The notes under the pieces: generated by a model
The model's database searches: none
The model's input: the letters and a program-made list of their open reading frames with translations, nothing else
What the model was told of the DNA's origin: nothing
Assembly (NCBI GenBank): GCA_020725025.1
Contig: DYFV01000002.1
Location: 108,632 to 172,631 of the forward strand
Direction of reading: 5' to 3'
From: Azoarcus sp.
Lineage (GTDB): Bacteria; Pseudomonadota; Gammaproteobacteria; Burkholderiales; Rhodocyclaceae
Length of the DNA stretch: 64,000 nucleotides
Position numbers and translations under genes: made by a program
In this document: positions 17,474 to 27,043 of the stretch, piece after piece
How the letters are laid out: every line of letters starts with the position of its first letter
Position numbering within the stretch: position 1 is the stretch's first letter

Positions 17474-19315
17474 ATGAGACGCGCCCCAGCCACCGCCCTG
17501 CCCGGACCCGAGCCCACCGAACGCCACGACTGGCAGACGCTCAGGAACCTCCTTCCCTACCTGTGGGCCTACAAGGGGCGGGTGCTGTTCGCGCTCGCCT
17601 GCCTGATCGCCGCCAAGGGCGCCAACGTCACGGTGCCCATCATCTTCAAGCACCTGATCGACGCGCTCTCGCTCGCCCCGCGCGAAGCCTTCATCGTGGT
17701 GCCGGCGGCCCTGCTGCTCGCGTACGGCGTGCTGCGCTTCTCGACCTCGCTGTTTACCGAATTGCGCGAGATCGTGTTCGCGCGCGTCACCCAGCAGGCG
17801 GTGCGACGCATCGCCCTGCAGGTCTTCCGCCACCTGCACGCGCTGTCCCTGCGCTTCCACCTGGAGCGGCAGACCGGCGGGCTTTCCCGGGACATCGAGC
17901 GCGGCACACGCTCCATCGGCTCGCTCATCAGCTACACGCTCTACTCAATCGTGCCCACCCTGGTGGAGATCGGGCTGGTGATCGGCATCCTGCTGGTCGA
18001 GTACGACGCGGTCTTCGCCATCGTCACCCTGGTGACCCTCGCCACCTACATCACCTTCACGGTCAAGGTCACCAACTGGCGCACGGTGCTGCGCCGGCGC
18101 GCCAACGAGCTCGACTCGGCGGCGAGCGCGCGCGCCATCGACAGCCTGCTGAACTTCGAGACGGTGAAGTACTTCAACAACGAGGAGTACGAGGCGCGCC
18201 GCTACGACGAGCAGTTGAAGAAGTGGATCGGCGCCCAGGTCACCAACCAGTACTCGCTGTCGGCGCTCAACATCGGGCAGGCGGCGATCATCGCGGTGGG
18301 CGTCACCGTCATGATGTGGCAGGCGGCGGCGCGCGTCGCCTCCGGGGCGATGACAATCGGCGACATCGTGCTGGTGAACGCCTTCCTCATCCAGCTCTAC
18401 ATCCCGCTGAATTTCCTCGGCGTGATCTACCGGGAGCTGCGCCAGGCGCTCACCGACATCGAGCGCATGTTCGGCCTGATGCACGAGCACAAGGAGGTCT
18501 CGGACGCACCCGACGCGATCGAACTGCCGCCCGGCCCGGCGAGCGTGCGTTTCGAAGAGGTGATCTTCGCCTACGACCCCAAGCGGACCATCCTGCACGG
18601 GGTCGATCTCGAGATCCCCGCCGGCCGCACCCTTGCGGTAGTCGGCCATTCGGGCTCGGGCAAGTCCACCCTGGCACGGCTCCTGTACCGCTTCTACGAC
18701 GTGCAGGACGGCGCGATCCGGGTGAACGGCCACGACGTGCGCCGTCTCACCCAGGCCAGCCTGCGCGCGGTGATCGGCATCGTCCCCCAGGACACCGTGC
18801 TCTTCAACGACACGCTCTACTACAACATCCAGTACGGCCGGCCCGAGGCGAGCCGCGCCGAGGTGGAGGCCGCCGCCCGCGCCGCCCAGCTCACGGAGTT
18901 CATCGCGCGCCTGCCCGAGGGCTACGAGACGCGCGTGGGCGAGCGCGGCCTGAAGCTCTCGGGCGGCGAGAAGCAGCGGGTGGCGATCGCCCGGGCGCTA
19001 CTCAAGAACCCCGCCATCCTGATCTTCGACGAAGCCACCTCCGCCCTCGACTCGAAGACCGAGAAGGCGATCCAGGCCCAGCTCGAGCAGGCCGCCGAGG
19101 GCCGCACCGCGCTGGTGATCGCGCACCGGCTGTCCACCGTGATGAACGCCGACGAGATCGTGGTACTCGACCAGGGCCGCGTGGTCGAGCGCGGCACCCA
19201 CGCCGCGCTGCTGGCCAGGGGCGGCGACTATGCGCGCATGTGGGCGCTGCAGCAGCAGGAAGGCGAAGAAGCGTCCGCACTCCAGCCCGCCTCGCCGGGC
19301 GGTATCGGCGCATAG
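17474..19315 (+). CDS. Atm1-type ABC exporter (half-transporter with fused ATPase)
   Basis: A 613-residue half-transporter. An N-terminal membrane domain of about six helices (residues ~35-330) contains TGGLSRDIERGTRSI, and the nucleotide-binding domain follows. The domain shows Walker A GHSGSGKST, a Q-loop at GIVPQDTVLFNDT, signature [16 protein letters not shown], Walker B ILIFDEATSALD and the H-loop in AHRLSTV. NDTLYYNIQYGRP is typical of the Atm1/HMT group, which exports glutathione-linked sulfur or metal compounds and supports metal tolerance and Fe-S homeostasis. Its start directly follows a -10-like dyad, consistent with its own promoter although LysE ends only 31 bp upstream. Confidence 0.9.
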   Translation: MRRAPATALPGPEPTERHDWQTLRNLLPYLWAYKGRVLFALACLIAAKGANVTVPIIFKHLIDALSLAPREAFIVVPAALLLAYGVLRFSTSLFTELREIVFARVTQQAVRRIALQVFRHLHALSLRFHLERQTGGLSRDIERGTRSIGSLISYTLYSIVPTLVEIGLVIGILLVEYDAVFAIVTLVTLATYITFTVKVTNWRTVLRRRANELDSAASARAIDSLLNFETVKYFNNEEYEARRYDEQLKKWIGAQVTNQYSLSALNIGQAAIIAVGVTVMMWQAAARVASGAMTIGDIVLVNAFLIQLYIPLNFLGVIYRELRQALTDIERMFGLMHEHKEVSDAPDAIELPPGPASVRFEEVIFAYDPKRTILHGVDLEIPAGRTLAVVGHSGSGKSTLARLLYRFYDVQDGAIRVNGHDVRRLTQASLRAVIGIVPQDTVLFNDTLYYNIQYGRPEASRAEVEAAARAAQLTEFIARLPEGYETRVGERGLKLSGGEKQRVAIARALLKNPAILIFDEATSALDSKTEKAIQAQLEQAAEGRTALVIAHRLSTVMNADEIVVLDQGRVVERGTHAALLARGGDYARMWALQQQEGEEASALQPASPGGIGA

Positions 19316-19325
19316 CGCACGGCAC

Positions 19326-21235
19326 ATGGACGAGCTCTCGCCCGACGCGCCATCGGCCCTGGCGCCGCCTCCCGCGCGGACGATCCCGTCTCCTCATCCG
19401 CTGAAACTCCTCGCCATCGTTCTGCTGATAGCCTGGGCCGGACTGCTCGGCTATCAGTTGAGCGAGAACGCGGGCATGCGCGAGCAGAGCAATGCCGCGA
19501 GCCACCGCCTGGACCTCTTCGCCGCCGCAGTAGACGGCGTGGTCAACCGCTATGCGCACATCCCGTCCGCCCTCGCGCTCAACCCCGACATCGCCTCCCT
19601 GCTGCACTGGCCCACGGACGGCGGGCGCATCGCCACCGCCAACCGCTATCTCGAGCGCCTGAACGCGCTGGTAGGCAGCATCGCGATCTTCGTGCTCGAT
19701 CATCACGGGGTGGTGCTCGCGGCGAGCAACTGGAACCGCCCCGACAGCTTCGTCGGCGAGAACCTCGCCTTCCGCAGCTACTTCCAGCAGGCGATCGCCG
19801 GCGAGCCCGGCCGCCATTTCGCCGTCGGCACCACCCGGGGCGACCCCGGCTATTTCGTCGCCCATCCGCTGCGGGAGGGCGATCGCGTAGTGGGCGTGGC
19901 GGTGATAAAGATCGGACTGGACGGGCTGCGGGATACCTGGCGCTCGCTCGGCACCCCGGCGCTGATCCTCGACCACAACGACGTGGTGATCCTCGCCTCG
20001 GTGGAGTCCTGGCTCTACACCGCCCTCGCCCCACTCTCGCCGCTCGCGCAGGCCGAAGTCGAGCGCACGCGGCTCTACAACGAGCGGCCGATCGGCCGCT
20101 TCCCCTTCCCGCTGCCGCCCGCCCTCGACGAGGCCGGCGCCGTGGTCGAGGTGACCCGTACGGACTTCGGCCTCAGCTCGCCCGCCCCCGGTACGGCCGC
20201 CTATCTCGCCCAAGGGCGCAACCTCAGGGAGAACGGCTGGCGCCTGGTGGTCTTCTCCGACCTTCGGCTAGTGCGCAACCAGGCGGTCTCCCACGCCGCC
20301 CTGGCGATGATCGGCACCGGTTTCATCCTGCTCTTCGGCGCCTTCCTTTCACAGCGGCGGCGCATCCTGCGCCAGAAGCTCGAGGCGAAGGCCATGCTGG
20401 AAAAGGCCAACCGCGAGCTCGAAGCCACCGTGGCGCGCCGCACCGAGGCGCTCACCCGGGCCAACGCCCTGCTGCGCAAGGAGATCGGCGAGCGCGAGCA
20501 GGCCGAGCAGACGCTGCGCGCGGCCCAGGACGAGCTGGTGCAGGCGGCCAAGCTCGCGGTGCTGGGCCAGCTCGCCACCGGCATCACCCACGAACTCACC
20601 CAGCCCCTGGGCGCCATCCGCACCCTCGCCGGAAACGCACTCGAATTCCTGCGCCGCGGCGATCGGACCACCGTGGAGAAGAACCTCGGCATCGTGGCGC
20701 GGCTCACCGACCAGATGGGCCGCATCATCACGCCGCTCAAGACCTTCGCGCGCAAGTCGCCGGCAGTGCCGGCGCGGGTCGACGTCGCGCACGCGGTCGC
20801 CAACGCGCTGTTCCTGCTCGACGCGCGGCTGCAGAAGAGCGAGGTGAAGGTGGACAACCGCTGCCGGCCCGGCGCGGTCGTCGCCTGGTGCGACCAGAAC
20901 CGCCTCGAGCAGGTGCTGCTGAACCTCATCGGCAACGCAGCCGACGCGATGCACGACCAGCCCGGCCGCGTGCTCACGCTCAGTGCCGCAGCCGAGGACG
21001 ACGAGCATGTGACGCTCACGGTCGCCGACACCGGCCCCGGCCTGCCGGAGTCGGTCCGTGCGCGACTCTTCGAGCCCTTCTTCACTACCAAGCCGGCCGG
21101 CGAGGGCCTCGGGCTGGGGCTCGCCATCTCCCGCGACATCGTGCGCGACTTCGGCGGCGACCTCGTGGCCGACAACCTCCCCGCCGGCGGCGCGTGCTTT
21201 ACCCTGCGCCTGCCCGCGTTTGTCGGAGAGACCGC

Positions 21236-21239
<4 letters not shown>
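19326..21239 (+). CDS. dctB: DctB-like sensor histidine kinase
   Basis: A 637-residue membrane kinase. Membrane helices near residues 25-45 and 316-336 flank a periplasmic double-PDC sensor domain (motifs such as NRPDSFVGENLAFRSYFQQA). A coiled linker (~340-400), the phospho-acceptor helix with GITHELTQPLGAIRT (His about 423) and a HATPase domain with N, G1 and G2 boxes (NLIGNAADAM, DTGPGLP, GLGLGLAISR) follow. The HELTQP variant is typical of DctB, which senses C4-dicarboxylates. The adjacent transporter imports amino acids, so the true ligand may be glutamate or aspartate. The gene overlaps dctD by 4 bp. Confidence 0.85.
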
Positions 21240-22564
<1,325 letters not shown>

Positions 22565-22576
22565 AAGGCTGCCCTT

Positions 22577-22660
22577 GTAGCCCGGGTGGAGCCGGAGGCG
22601 GAATCCGGGAGAGGCGCTCGCCAGAGCGCCGCCCCCTGGATTCCGCTTCCCCCCATCGAG
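22577..22660. repeat. REP-like hairpin repeat, copy 2
   Basis: GTAGCCCGGGTGGAGCC then GGAATCCGGGAG form the left arm, and CCCCTGGATTCCGCTTCC starts a partly degraded right arm. It shares its core words with the copies at 16648-16731 and 32949-33040. Confidence 0.7.
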
Positions 22661-22679
22661 GCCAAGAGCTGTCCGCATC

Positions 22680-22728
22680 GCGTTCGGAAAACCGAACGCA
22701 TTCCGCCACTTCCATTCGGGTTCCCGAA
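22680..22728 (+). promoter_or_regulatory. Paired dyads, probable DctD upstream activating sites
   Basis: GCGTTCGG-AAAA-CCGAACGC (22680-22699) is a perfect 8-bp-arm palindrome. TTCGGG-TT-CCCGAA (22715-22728) repeats the same core. Their centres are 32 bp apart, about three helical turns, and they lie roughly 85-130 bp upstream of the sigma-54 promoter. This is the expected layout for tandem NtrC-type activator sites. The assignment to the adjacent DctD is by position. Confidence 0.65.
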
Positions 22729-22803
22729 CGGCATGCCTGCCGGCAAGCGCCGCGATCGGCCTGAATCCCTGTAAACACAAGCCATCCAGCCCGCGGGCAA
22801 CGC

Positions 22804-22819
22804 TGGCACGGTCCCTGCA
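22804..22819 (+). promoter_or_regulatory. Sigma-54 (-24/-12) promoter of gltIJKL
   Basis: TGGCACG (22804-22810) and CTGCA (22815-22819) place GG and GC exactly 10 bases apart, as sigma-54 promoters require. The single departure from the usual pattern is C for the first T of TTGC. Transcription would start near 22830, about 48 bases before gltI. Confidence 0.8.
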
Positions 22820-22877
22820 ATCCGGTAGCTCAGCGGTCGCGTCACCGCGCTGAAGTCCAACCACTGGAGACCACACC

Positions 22878-23768
22878 ATGCAGGCTACCCGCATCGCCCT
22901 CGCCCTCGGCCTCGCCGCCACCCTGTCCGCCCCCGCCCTGGCCGAACAGGGCACCCTCGACAAGATCCGCGCGAGCGGGACCATCACCGTCGGCCACCGC
23001 GAGTCCTCGGTGCCCTTCTCCTACCTGGACGCCGACCAGAAGCCGGTGGGCTACATGATGGACCTGTGCGCCAAGGTGGTGGATGCGGTGAAGGCGGAGC
23101 TCAAGCTCCCCGCCCTGCAGGTGAAGTACCAGCCGGTCACCTCGCAGAACCGCATCCCGCTCATGCAGAACGGCACCATCGACATCGAGTGCGGCTCCAC
23201 CACCAACAGCGTGGCGCGCCAGCAGCAGGTCTCCTTCAGCGTCACGCCCTTCATCACCAGCGTGCGCATGGCCGTGCGCAAGGACAGCGGTGTGCAGGAC
23301 ATCGCCGATCTCGACGGCAAGCCGCTCGTCACCACCACCGGCACCACCTCGGACGGGCTCATCAAGCAGAACGAGAAGGGCAAGTCGATCAACGTGCGCA
23401 ACATCTACGGCAAGGACCACGCCGACTCCTTCCTGATGGTCGCCAGCGGGCGCGCCGCCGCCTTCGTCATGGACGACATCCTGCTCGCCGGTCTCATCGC
23501 CAGCAGCAAGAACCCGGCGGACTTCGCGATCGTCGGCCCGTCCCTGCGCGACGAGCCCTACGGCGTGATGCTGCGCAAGGACGACCCGGCCTTCAAGGCG
23601 GTGGTCGACCGCACGCTGACCGCCATGATGAAGTCGGGCGAGGTCGAGCAGCTCTACAACAAGTGGTTCATGAACCCGATCCCGCCGCGCAACGTGAACC
23701 TCAACTTCCCCATGAGCGCCGCGCTCAAGGCCACCCTGGCCAACCCCAACGACAAGGGCGTCGAGTAA
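22878..23768 (+). CDS. gltI: Glutamate/aspartate ABC transporter, periplasmic binding protein
   Basis: A 296-residue family-3 solute-binding protein with a Sec signal peptide (about residues 1-22, ending ALA). It carries the GltI/DEBP hallmarks: GHRESSVPFSY (ligand-contacting Arg region), PVTSQNRIPLMQNGTIDIE, the ECGSTTN block and GKDHADSF, whose His contacts the ligand in the structurally known enterobacterial homologue. It heads the gltIJKL operon under the sigma-54 promoter. A strong GC hairpin separates it from gltJ, as often seen where binding protein is made in excess. Specificity for acidic amino acids is inferred from homology. Confidence 0.9.
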   Translation: MQATRIALALGLAATLSAPALAEQGTLDKIRASGTITVGHRESSVPFSYLDADQKPVGYMMDLCAKVVDAVKAELKLPALQVKYQPVTSQNRIPLMQNGTIDIECGSTTNSVARQQQVSFSVTPFITSVRMAVRKDSGVQDIADLDGKPLVTTTGTTSDGLIKQNEKGKSINVRNIYGKDHADSFLMVASGRAAAFVMDDILLAGLIASSKNPADFAIVGPSLRDEPYGVMLRKDDPAFKAVVDRTLTAMMKSGEVEQLYNKWFMNPIPPRNVNLNFPMSAALKATLANPNDKGVE

Positions 23769-23779
23769 GCACGCGCCGC

Positions 23780-23802
23780 GCGCGCCGGCCCGGCCGGCGC
23801 GC
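23780..23802 (+). promoter_or_regulatory. GC hairpin between gltI and gltJ
   Basis: GCGCGCCGG (23780-23788) pairs with CCGGCGCGC (23794-23802) in a perfect 9-bp stem, 12 bases after the gltI stop. There is no T-run. Such hairpins typically protect the upstream binding-protein mRNA and reduce read-through into the permease genes. Confidence 0.5.
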
Positions 23803-23857
23803 TTCGTTGTCCCGGCGCCCGCTCCACGGGGCGCCGCACGAAGGAGGGGTTTCAGCG

Positions 23858-24595
23858 ATGAACTACCACTGGAATTGGCAGTTCTTCTTCCAGGAGGCCG
23901 ACGACGGCCTCAAGTACTACGAATGGGTGGTGCACGGCGCCGCCTGGACGACCGCCGTGTCGCTCTCCGCGCTGGCGCTGGCGCTCGCGCTCGGCTCGGT
24001 GCTGGGCGTGATGCGCACCACGCCGCATCGCGCGCTGGTCGCGATCGGCGACGCATATGTGGACGTGTTCCGCAATGTGCCGCTGATCGTCCAGCTTTTC
24101 CTGTGGTTCTTCGTCATGCCGGAGCTCCTGCCCAAGGCGCTGGGCGATTGGGTGAAGCAGGAGCTGCCCTACTACATCACCGCGGTCATCGGACTGGGCC
24201 TCTACACCGCGGCGCGCATCGCCGAGCAGGTGAAGTCGGGCATCCAGGCGCTGCCGCGCGGCCAGCGCTTCGCCGGGCTCGCGCTCGGCTTCACCGAATG
24301 GCAGACCTACCGCTATGTGCGCCTGCCCATGGCCTACCGCATCGTGCTGCCGGCGCTCACCTCGGAGGCGATGAACATCTTCAAGAACTCCGCGGTGACC
24401 TACGCGGTGGGCATCCTCGAGCTCTACTTCCAGTACAAGCAGATCATCGAGAAGACCTCGCAGGTGCTCGAGATCACCATCGTCGCGACCTCCCTGTATT
24501 TCATCCTGGCCTTCGGGATGAACCAACTGCTGGCCTTGGTCGAGCGGCGCACACGGGTGCCCGGCCTCATCGCCGGCGGCAAGGGAGGGCACTGA
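23858..24595 (+). CDS. gltJ: Glutamate/aspartate ABC transporter permease GltJ
   Basis: A 245-residue polar-amino-acid permease (HisMQ type) with about five membrane helices and the EAA-loop region ALPRGQRFAGLALGFTEWQTYRYVRLPMAYR, which contacts the ATPase. The opening MNYHWNWQFF is typical of GltJ. AAGGAGGGG lies about 8 bases upstream of the ATG. The gltK gene follows after a single base. It forms the transmembrane channel with GltK, energised by GltL and fed by GltI. Confidence 0.9.
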   Translation: MNYHWNWQFFFQEADDGLKYYEWVVHGAAWTTAVSLSALALALALGSVLGVMRTTPHRALVAIGDAYVDVFRNVPLIVQLFLWFFVMPELLPKALGDWVKQELPYYITAVIGLGLYTAARIAEQVKSGIQALPRGQRFAGLALGFTEWQTYRYVRLPMAYRIVLPALTSEAMNIFKNSAVTYAVGILELYFQYKQIIEKTSQVLEITIVATSLYFILAFGMNQLLALVERRTRVPGLIAGGKGGH

Positions 24596-24596
24596 A

Positions 24597-25277
24597 ATGT
24601 CGGATTTCGACTTCTCCGTCATCCTCGAGAACTGGCGCTTCCTCGCCGAGGGGCTGCGCTATACCGCTCAGGTGACCATCGTCGCCATGGTCGGCGGCAT
24701 CCTTCTCGGCACCGTGCTCGCGTTGATGCGCCTGTCGTCGATCCGGCCGCTGCAGTGGTTCGCCACGATCTACGTGGACTTCTTCCGCAGCGTGCCGCTG
24801 GTGCAGGTGATCCTCGCCTTCTACCTGATCCTGCCGCTGCTGCTGCAGATGATCACGGGCCAGATGATCCCGCTCGGCGCCGACAAGTCCGCCTACTTCA
24901 CCTTCATGGTGTTCGAGGCCGCGTACTACTCCGAGATCATGCGCTCGGGCATCCAGTCGGTGCCGCGCGGGCAGGTGGCGGCAGGCTACGCGATGGGCTT
25001 CACCTACGGCCAGACCATGCGCTTCGTGGTGCTGCCCCAGGCCTTCCGCAACATGCTGCCGGTGCTGCTGACGCAGACCATCGTGCTGTTCCAGGACGTG
25101 TCGCTGGTGTACGCGATCGGGGCCACCGACTTCTTCGGCGCCGCCGACAAGATCACCCAGCGCGACCTGCGCCCGGTGGAGATGTACACCACGGTGGCTG
25201 TCGTCTATTTCCTCATCTGCTTCGGCCTGTCGCGGCTGGTGAAGCGATTGCAGACCCGCGTCGCCATCATCCGCTAA
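24597..25277 (+). CDS. gltK: Glutamate/aspartate ABC transporter permease GltK
   Basis: A 226-residue permease paralogue of GltJ with about five membrane helices. The HisMQ-type block includes FEAAYYSEIMRSGIQSVPRGQ and GYAMGFTYGQTMRFVVLPQAFR. DFDFSVILENWRFLAEGL at the N-terminus fits GltK. It is separated from gltJ by one base and from gltL by 12 bp, so the set is one transcript. It pairs with GltJ in the inner membrane as the heterodimeric channel of the importer. Confidence 0.9.
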   Translation: MSDFDFSVILENWRFLAEGLRYTAQVTIVAMVGGILLGTVLALMRLSSIRPLQWFATIYVDFFRSVPLVQVILAFYLILPLLLQMITGQMIPLGADKSAYFTFMVFEAAYYSEIMRSGIQSVPRGQVAAGYAMGFTYGQTMRFVVLPQAFRNMLPVLLTQTIVLFQDVSLVYAIGATDFFGAADKITQRDLRPVEMYTTVAVVYFLICFGLSRLVKRLQTRVAIIR

Positions 25278-25289
25278 AGGAGTCCCCCC

Positions 25290-26018
25290 ATGATCGAGAT
25301 CAACAAGGTTTCCAAGTGGTACGGCAGCTTCCAGGTGCTGACCGACTGCACGACCCACGTGAACAAGGGCGAGGTGGTGGTGGTGTGCGGCCCCTCGGGC
25401 TCGGGCAAATCCACCCTCATCAAGTGCGTGAACGGGCTGGAGCCCTTCCAGGAGGGCGGCATCCGGGTGAACGGCACCGCCGTCGAGGATCCGAAGACCA
25501 ACCTGCCCAAGCTGCGCTCCCACGTGGGCATGGTGTTCCAGCACTTCGAGCTCTTCCCGCACATGAGCATCACCGACAACCTCACCATCGCCCAGGTGAA
25601 GGTGCTCGGGCGCGGCAAGGACGAAGCGAGGGAGAAGGGACTCGCCTTCCTCGACCGGGTCGGCCTCAAGGCCCACGCGCACAAGTTCCCCGGTCAGCTC
25701 TCGGGCGGCCAGCAGCAGCGGGTGGCCATCGCCCGCGCGCTCGCCATGGACCCGATCTGCATGCTCTTCGACGAGCCCACCTCGGCCCTCGACCCGGAGA
25801 TGATCAACGAGGTGCTCGACGTGATGGTCGAGCTCGCCCAGGAAGGCATGACCATGATGTGCGTCACCCACGAGATGGGCTTCGCGCGCAAGGTCGCCCA
25901 CCGGGTGATCTTCATGGACCGGGGCGCCATCGTCGAGGACGCGGACAAGGACGCCTTCTTCGGCCAGCCGCGCTCCGAGCGCGCCCAGGCCTTCCTCTCG
26001 CGCATCCTGCAGCACTGA
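25290..26018 (+). CDS. gltL: Glutamate/aspartate ABC transporter ATPase GltL
   Basis: A 242-residue ATPase of the polar-amino-acid uptake class. Walker A is GPSGSGKST, the Q-loop region is [14 protein letters not shown], the signature is [16 protein letters not shown], Walker B is [12 protein letters not shown], and the H-loop is VTHEMGF. The Shine-Dalgarno is AAAGGAG, 9 bases before the ATG. As the fourth gene of gltIJKL it powers uptake. A further binding-protein gene starts 65 bp downstream and may also use this permease. Confidence 0.92.
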   Translation: MIEINKVSKWYGSFQVLTDCTTHVNKGEVVVVCGPSGSGKSTLIKCVNGLEPFQEGGIRVNGTAVEDPKTNLPKLRSHVGMVFQHFELFPHMSITDNLTIAQVKVLGRGKDEAREKGLAFLDRVGLKAHAHKFPGQLSGGQQQRVAIARALAMDPICMLFDEPTSALDPEMINEVLDVMVELAQEGMTMMCVTHEMGFARKVAHRVIFMDRGAIVEDADKDAFFGQPRSERAQAFLSRILQH

Positions 26019-26083
26019 GACGACGCGCGGGAAACGCGCCCGAGCCGTTGCGCCCGACCCACGTCCACGTATAGGAGTCCCCG

Positions 26084-27016
26084 ATGACGAAGCATTCGGC
26101 ACTGACGGCTCCCCTCCGGCGCACGCCGGATTCGTACCGCCGCCTCGCGGCGACCTGGCTGCTCTGCGTCGCTTGCGGTACGGCCGGCGCCGCCGCGCCG
26201 ACGCAGGACACCCTCGGGCGCATCGCAGAGAGCGGCGTGCTGCGCCTGGGCGTGCGGCAAAGCTCGACGCCGTTCTCCTCCATTCCGCGCGGCAGCGAGC
26301 GGGCGGTCGGCTACTCGATCGATCTGTGCGAGCGCGTGGCGGGCGCGATCCGCCGCCAGTTGCATCTGCCGGCGCTCCGGATCGAGCATGTCGCCGTCAC
26401 CCCGGCCGACCGCATGGAGCGCCTGGAGAACGGCGACATCGACCTCGAATGCGGCTCGACGACGAACACGCGCGAGCGCCAGGAGCGAGTCGCCTTCTCC
26501 TACACCACCTTCGTGACCGGAGCGCGGCTGCTCGTCCGGCGCGACGCGGGCATCCGGCAGCTGCGCGACCTCGCCGGCAAGTCGGTGGTGACCACCCGCG
26601 GCACGAGCACGGAGACCCTGCTCAAGCGCGAGGCCGAGATCGGCTGGATGCGCGGCGTCGCCCTGCTGTCGGCCGACGACCACCCGCAGGCCTTCCGCAT
26701 GCTCGCCGAGGGCAAGGCGGAAGCGTTCGCGATGGACGAGATCCTGCTCACCGCGATGCTGACCAAGGCGGAGAGGCCCGACGACTTCTTCATCCTCGGC
26801 AAGTACATCAGCATCGAACCCTACGCGCTGATGTTCCGCAAGGGCGACTCCGCCTTCGCCGCGGCGGTCAACGACACGCTGCGCGGGCTGATGGAGAGCG
26901 GCGAGATCCACCGCCTCTACGCGAAGTGGTTCATGACACCGGCGTTCGACTTCCCGCCGACGCAGCTGATCCGCGAGAGCCTCGCCTCGCCGGACAGCAC
27001 CCCCGCGTTTCCGTAG
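26084..27016 (+). CDS. GltI-like amino-acid binding protein (second paralogue, next to a chemoreceptor)
   Basis: A 310-residue family-3 binding protein with a long basic n-region and hydrophobic signal segment (about residues 18-38). It keeps ECGSTTN and the DDH dyad of GltI, but HRESS has become RQSST and the loop after it is longer. Its ligand may therefore differ from that of the first copy. TAGGAG lies about 8 bases before the ATG. It follows gltL by 65 bp and precedes a methyl-accepting chemotaxis gene by 27 bp. This suggests it feeds the transporter, or presents its ligand to the receptor, or both; that is inference. Confidence 0.83.
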   Translation: MTKHSALTAPLRRTPDSYRRLAATWLLCVACGTAGAAAPTQDTLGRIAESGVLRLGVRQSSTPFSSIPRGSERAVGYSIDLCERVAGAIRRQLHLPALRIEHVAVTPADRMERLENGDIDLECGSTTNTRERQERVAFSYTTFVTGARLLVRRDAGIRQLRDLAGKSVVTTRGTSTETLLKREAEIGWMRGVALLSADDHPQAFRMLAEGKAEAFAMDEILLTAMLTKAERPDDFFILGKYISIEPYALMFRKGDSAFAAAVNDTLRGLMESGEIHRLYAKWFMTPAFDFPPTQLIRESLASPDSTPAFP

Positions 27017-27043
27017 CCCTCGCGGACCGAGAGACCCATTCCG

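Larger units (their letters stand above)
22565..22877 (+). other. Intergenic region between dctD and gltI
   Basis: No gene is seen in these 313 bases. From left to right they hold a REP-like repeat (22577-22660), two dyads that look like activator sites (22680-22728), a sigma-54 promoter (22804-22819) and a leader of about 50 bases that contains an imperfect CAGCGGT/ACCGCGCTG dyad (about 22831-22853). Confidence 0.7.
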
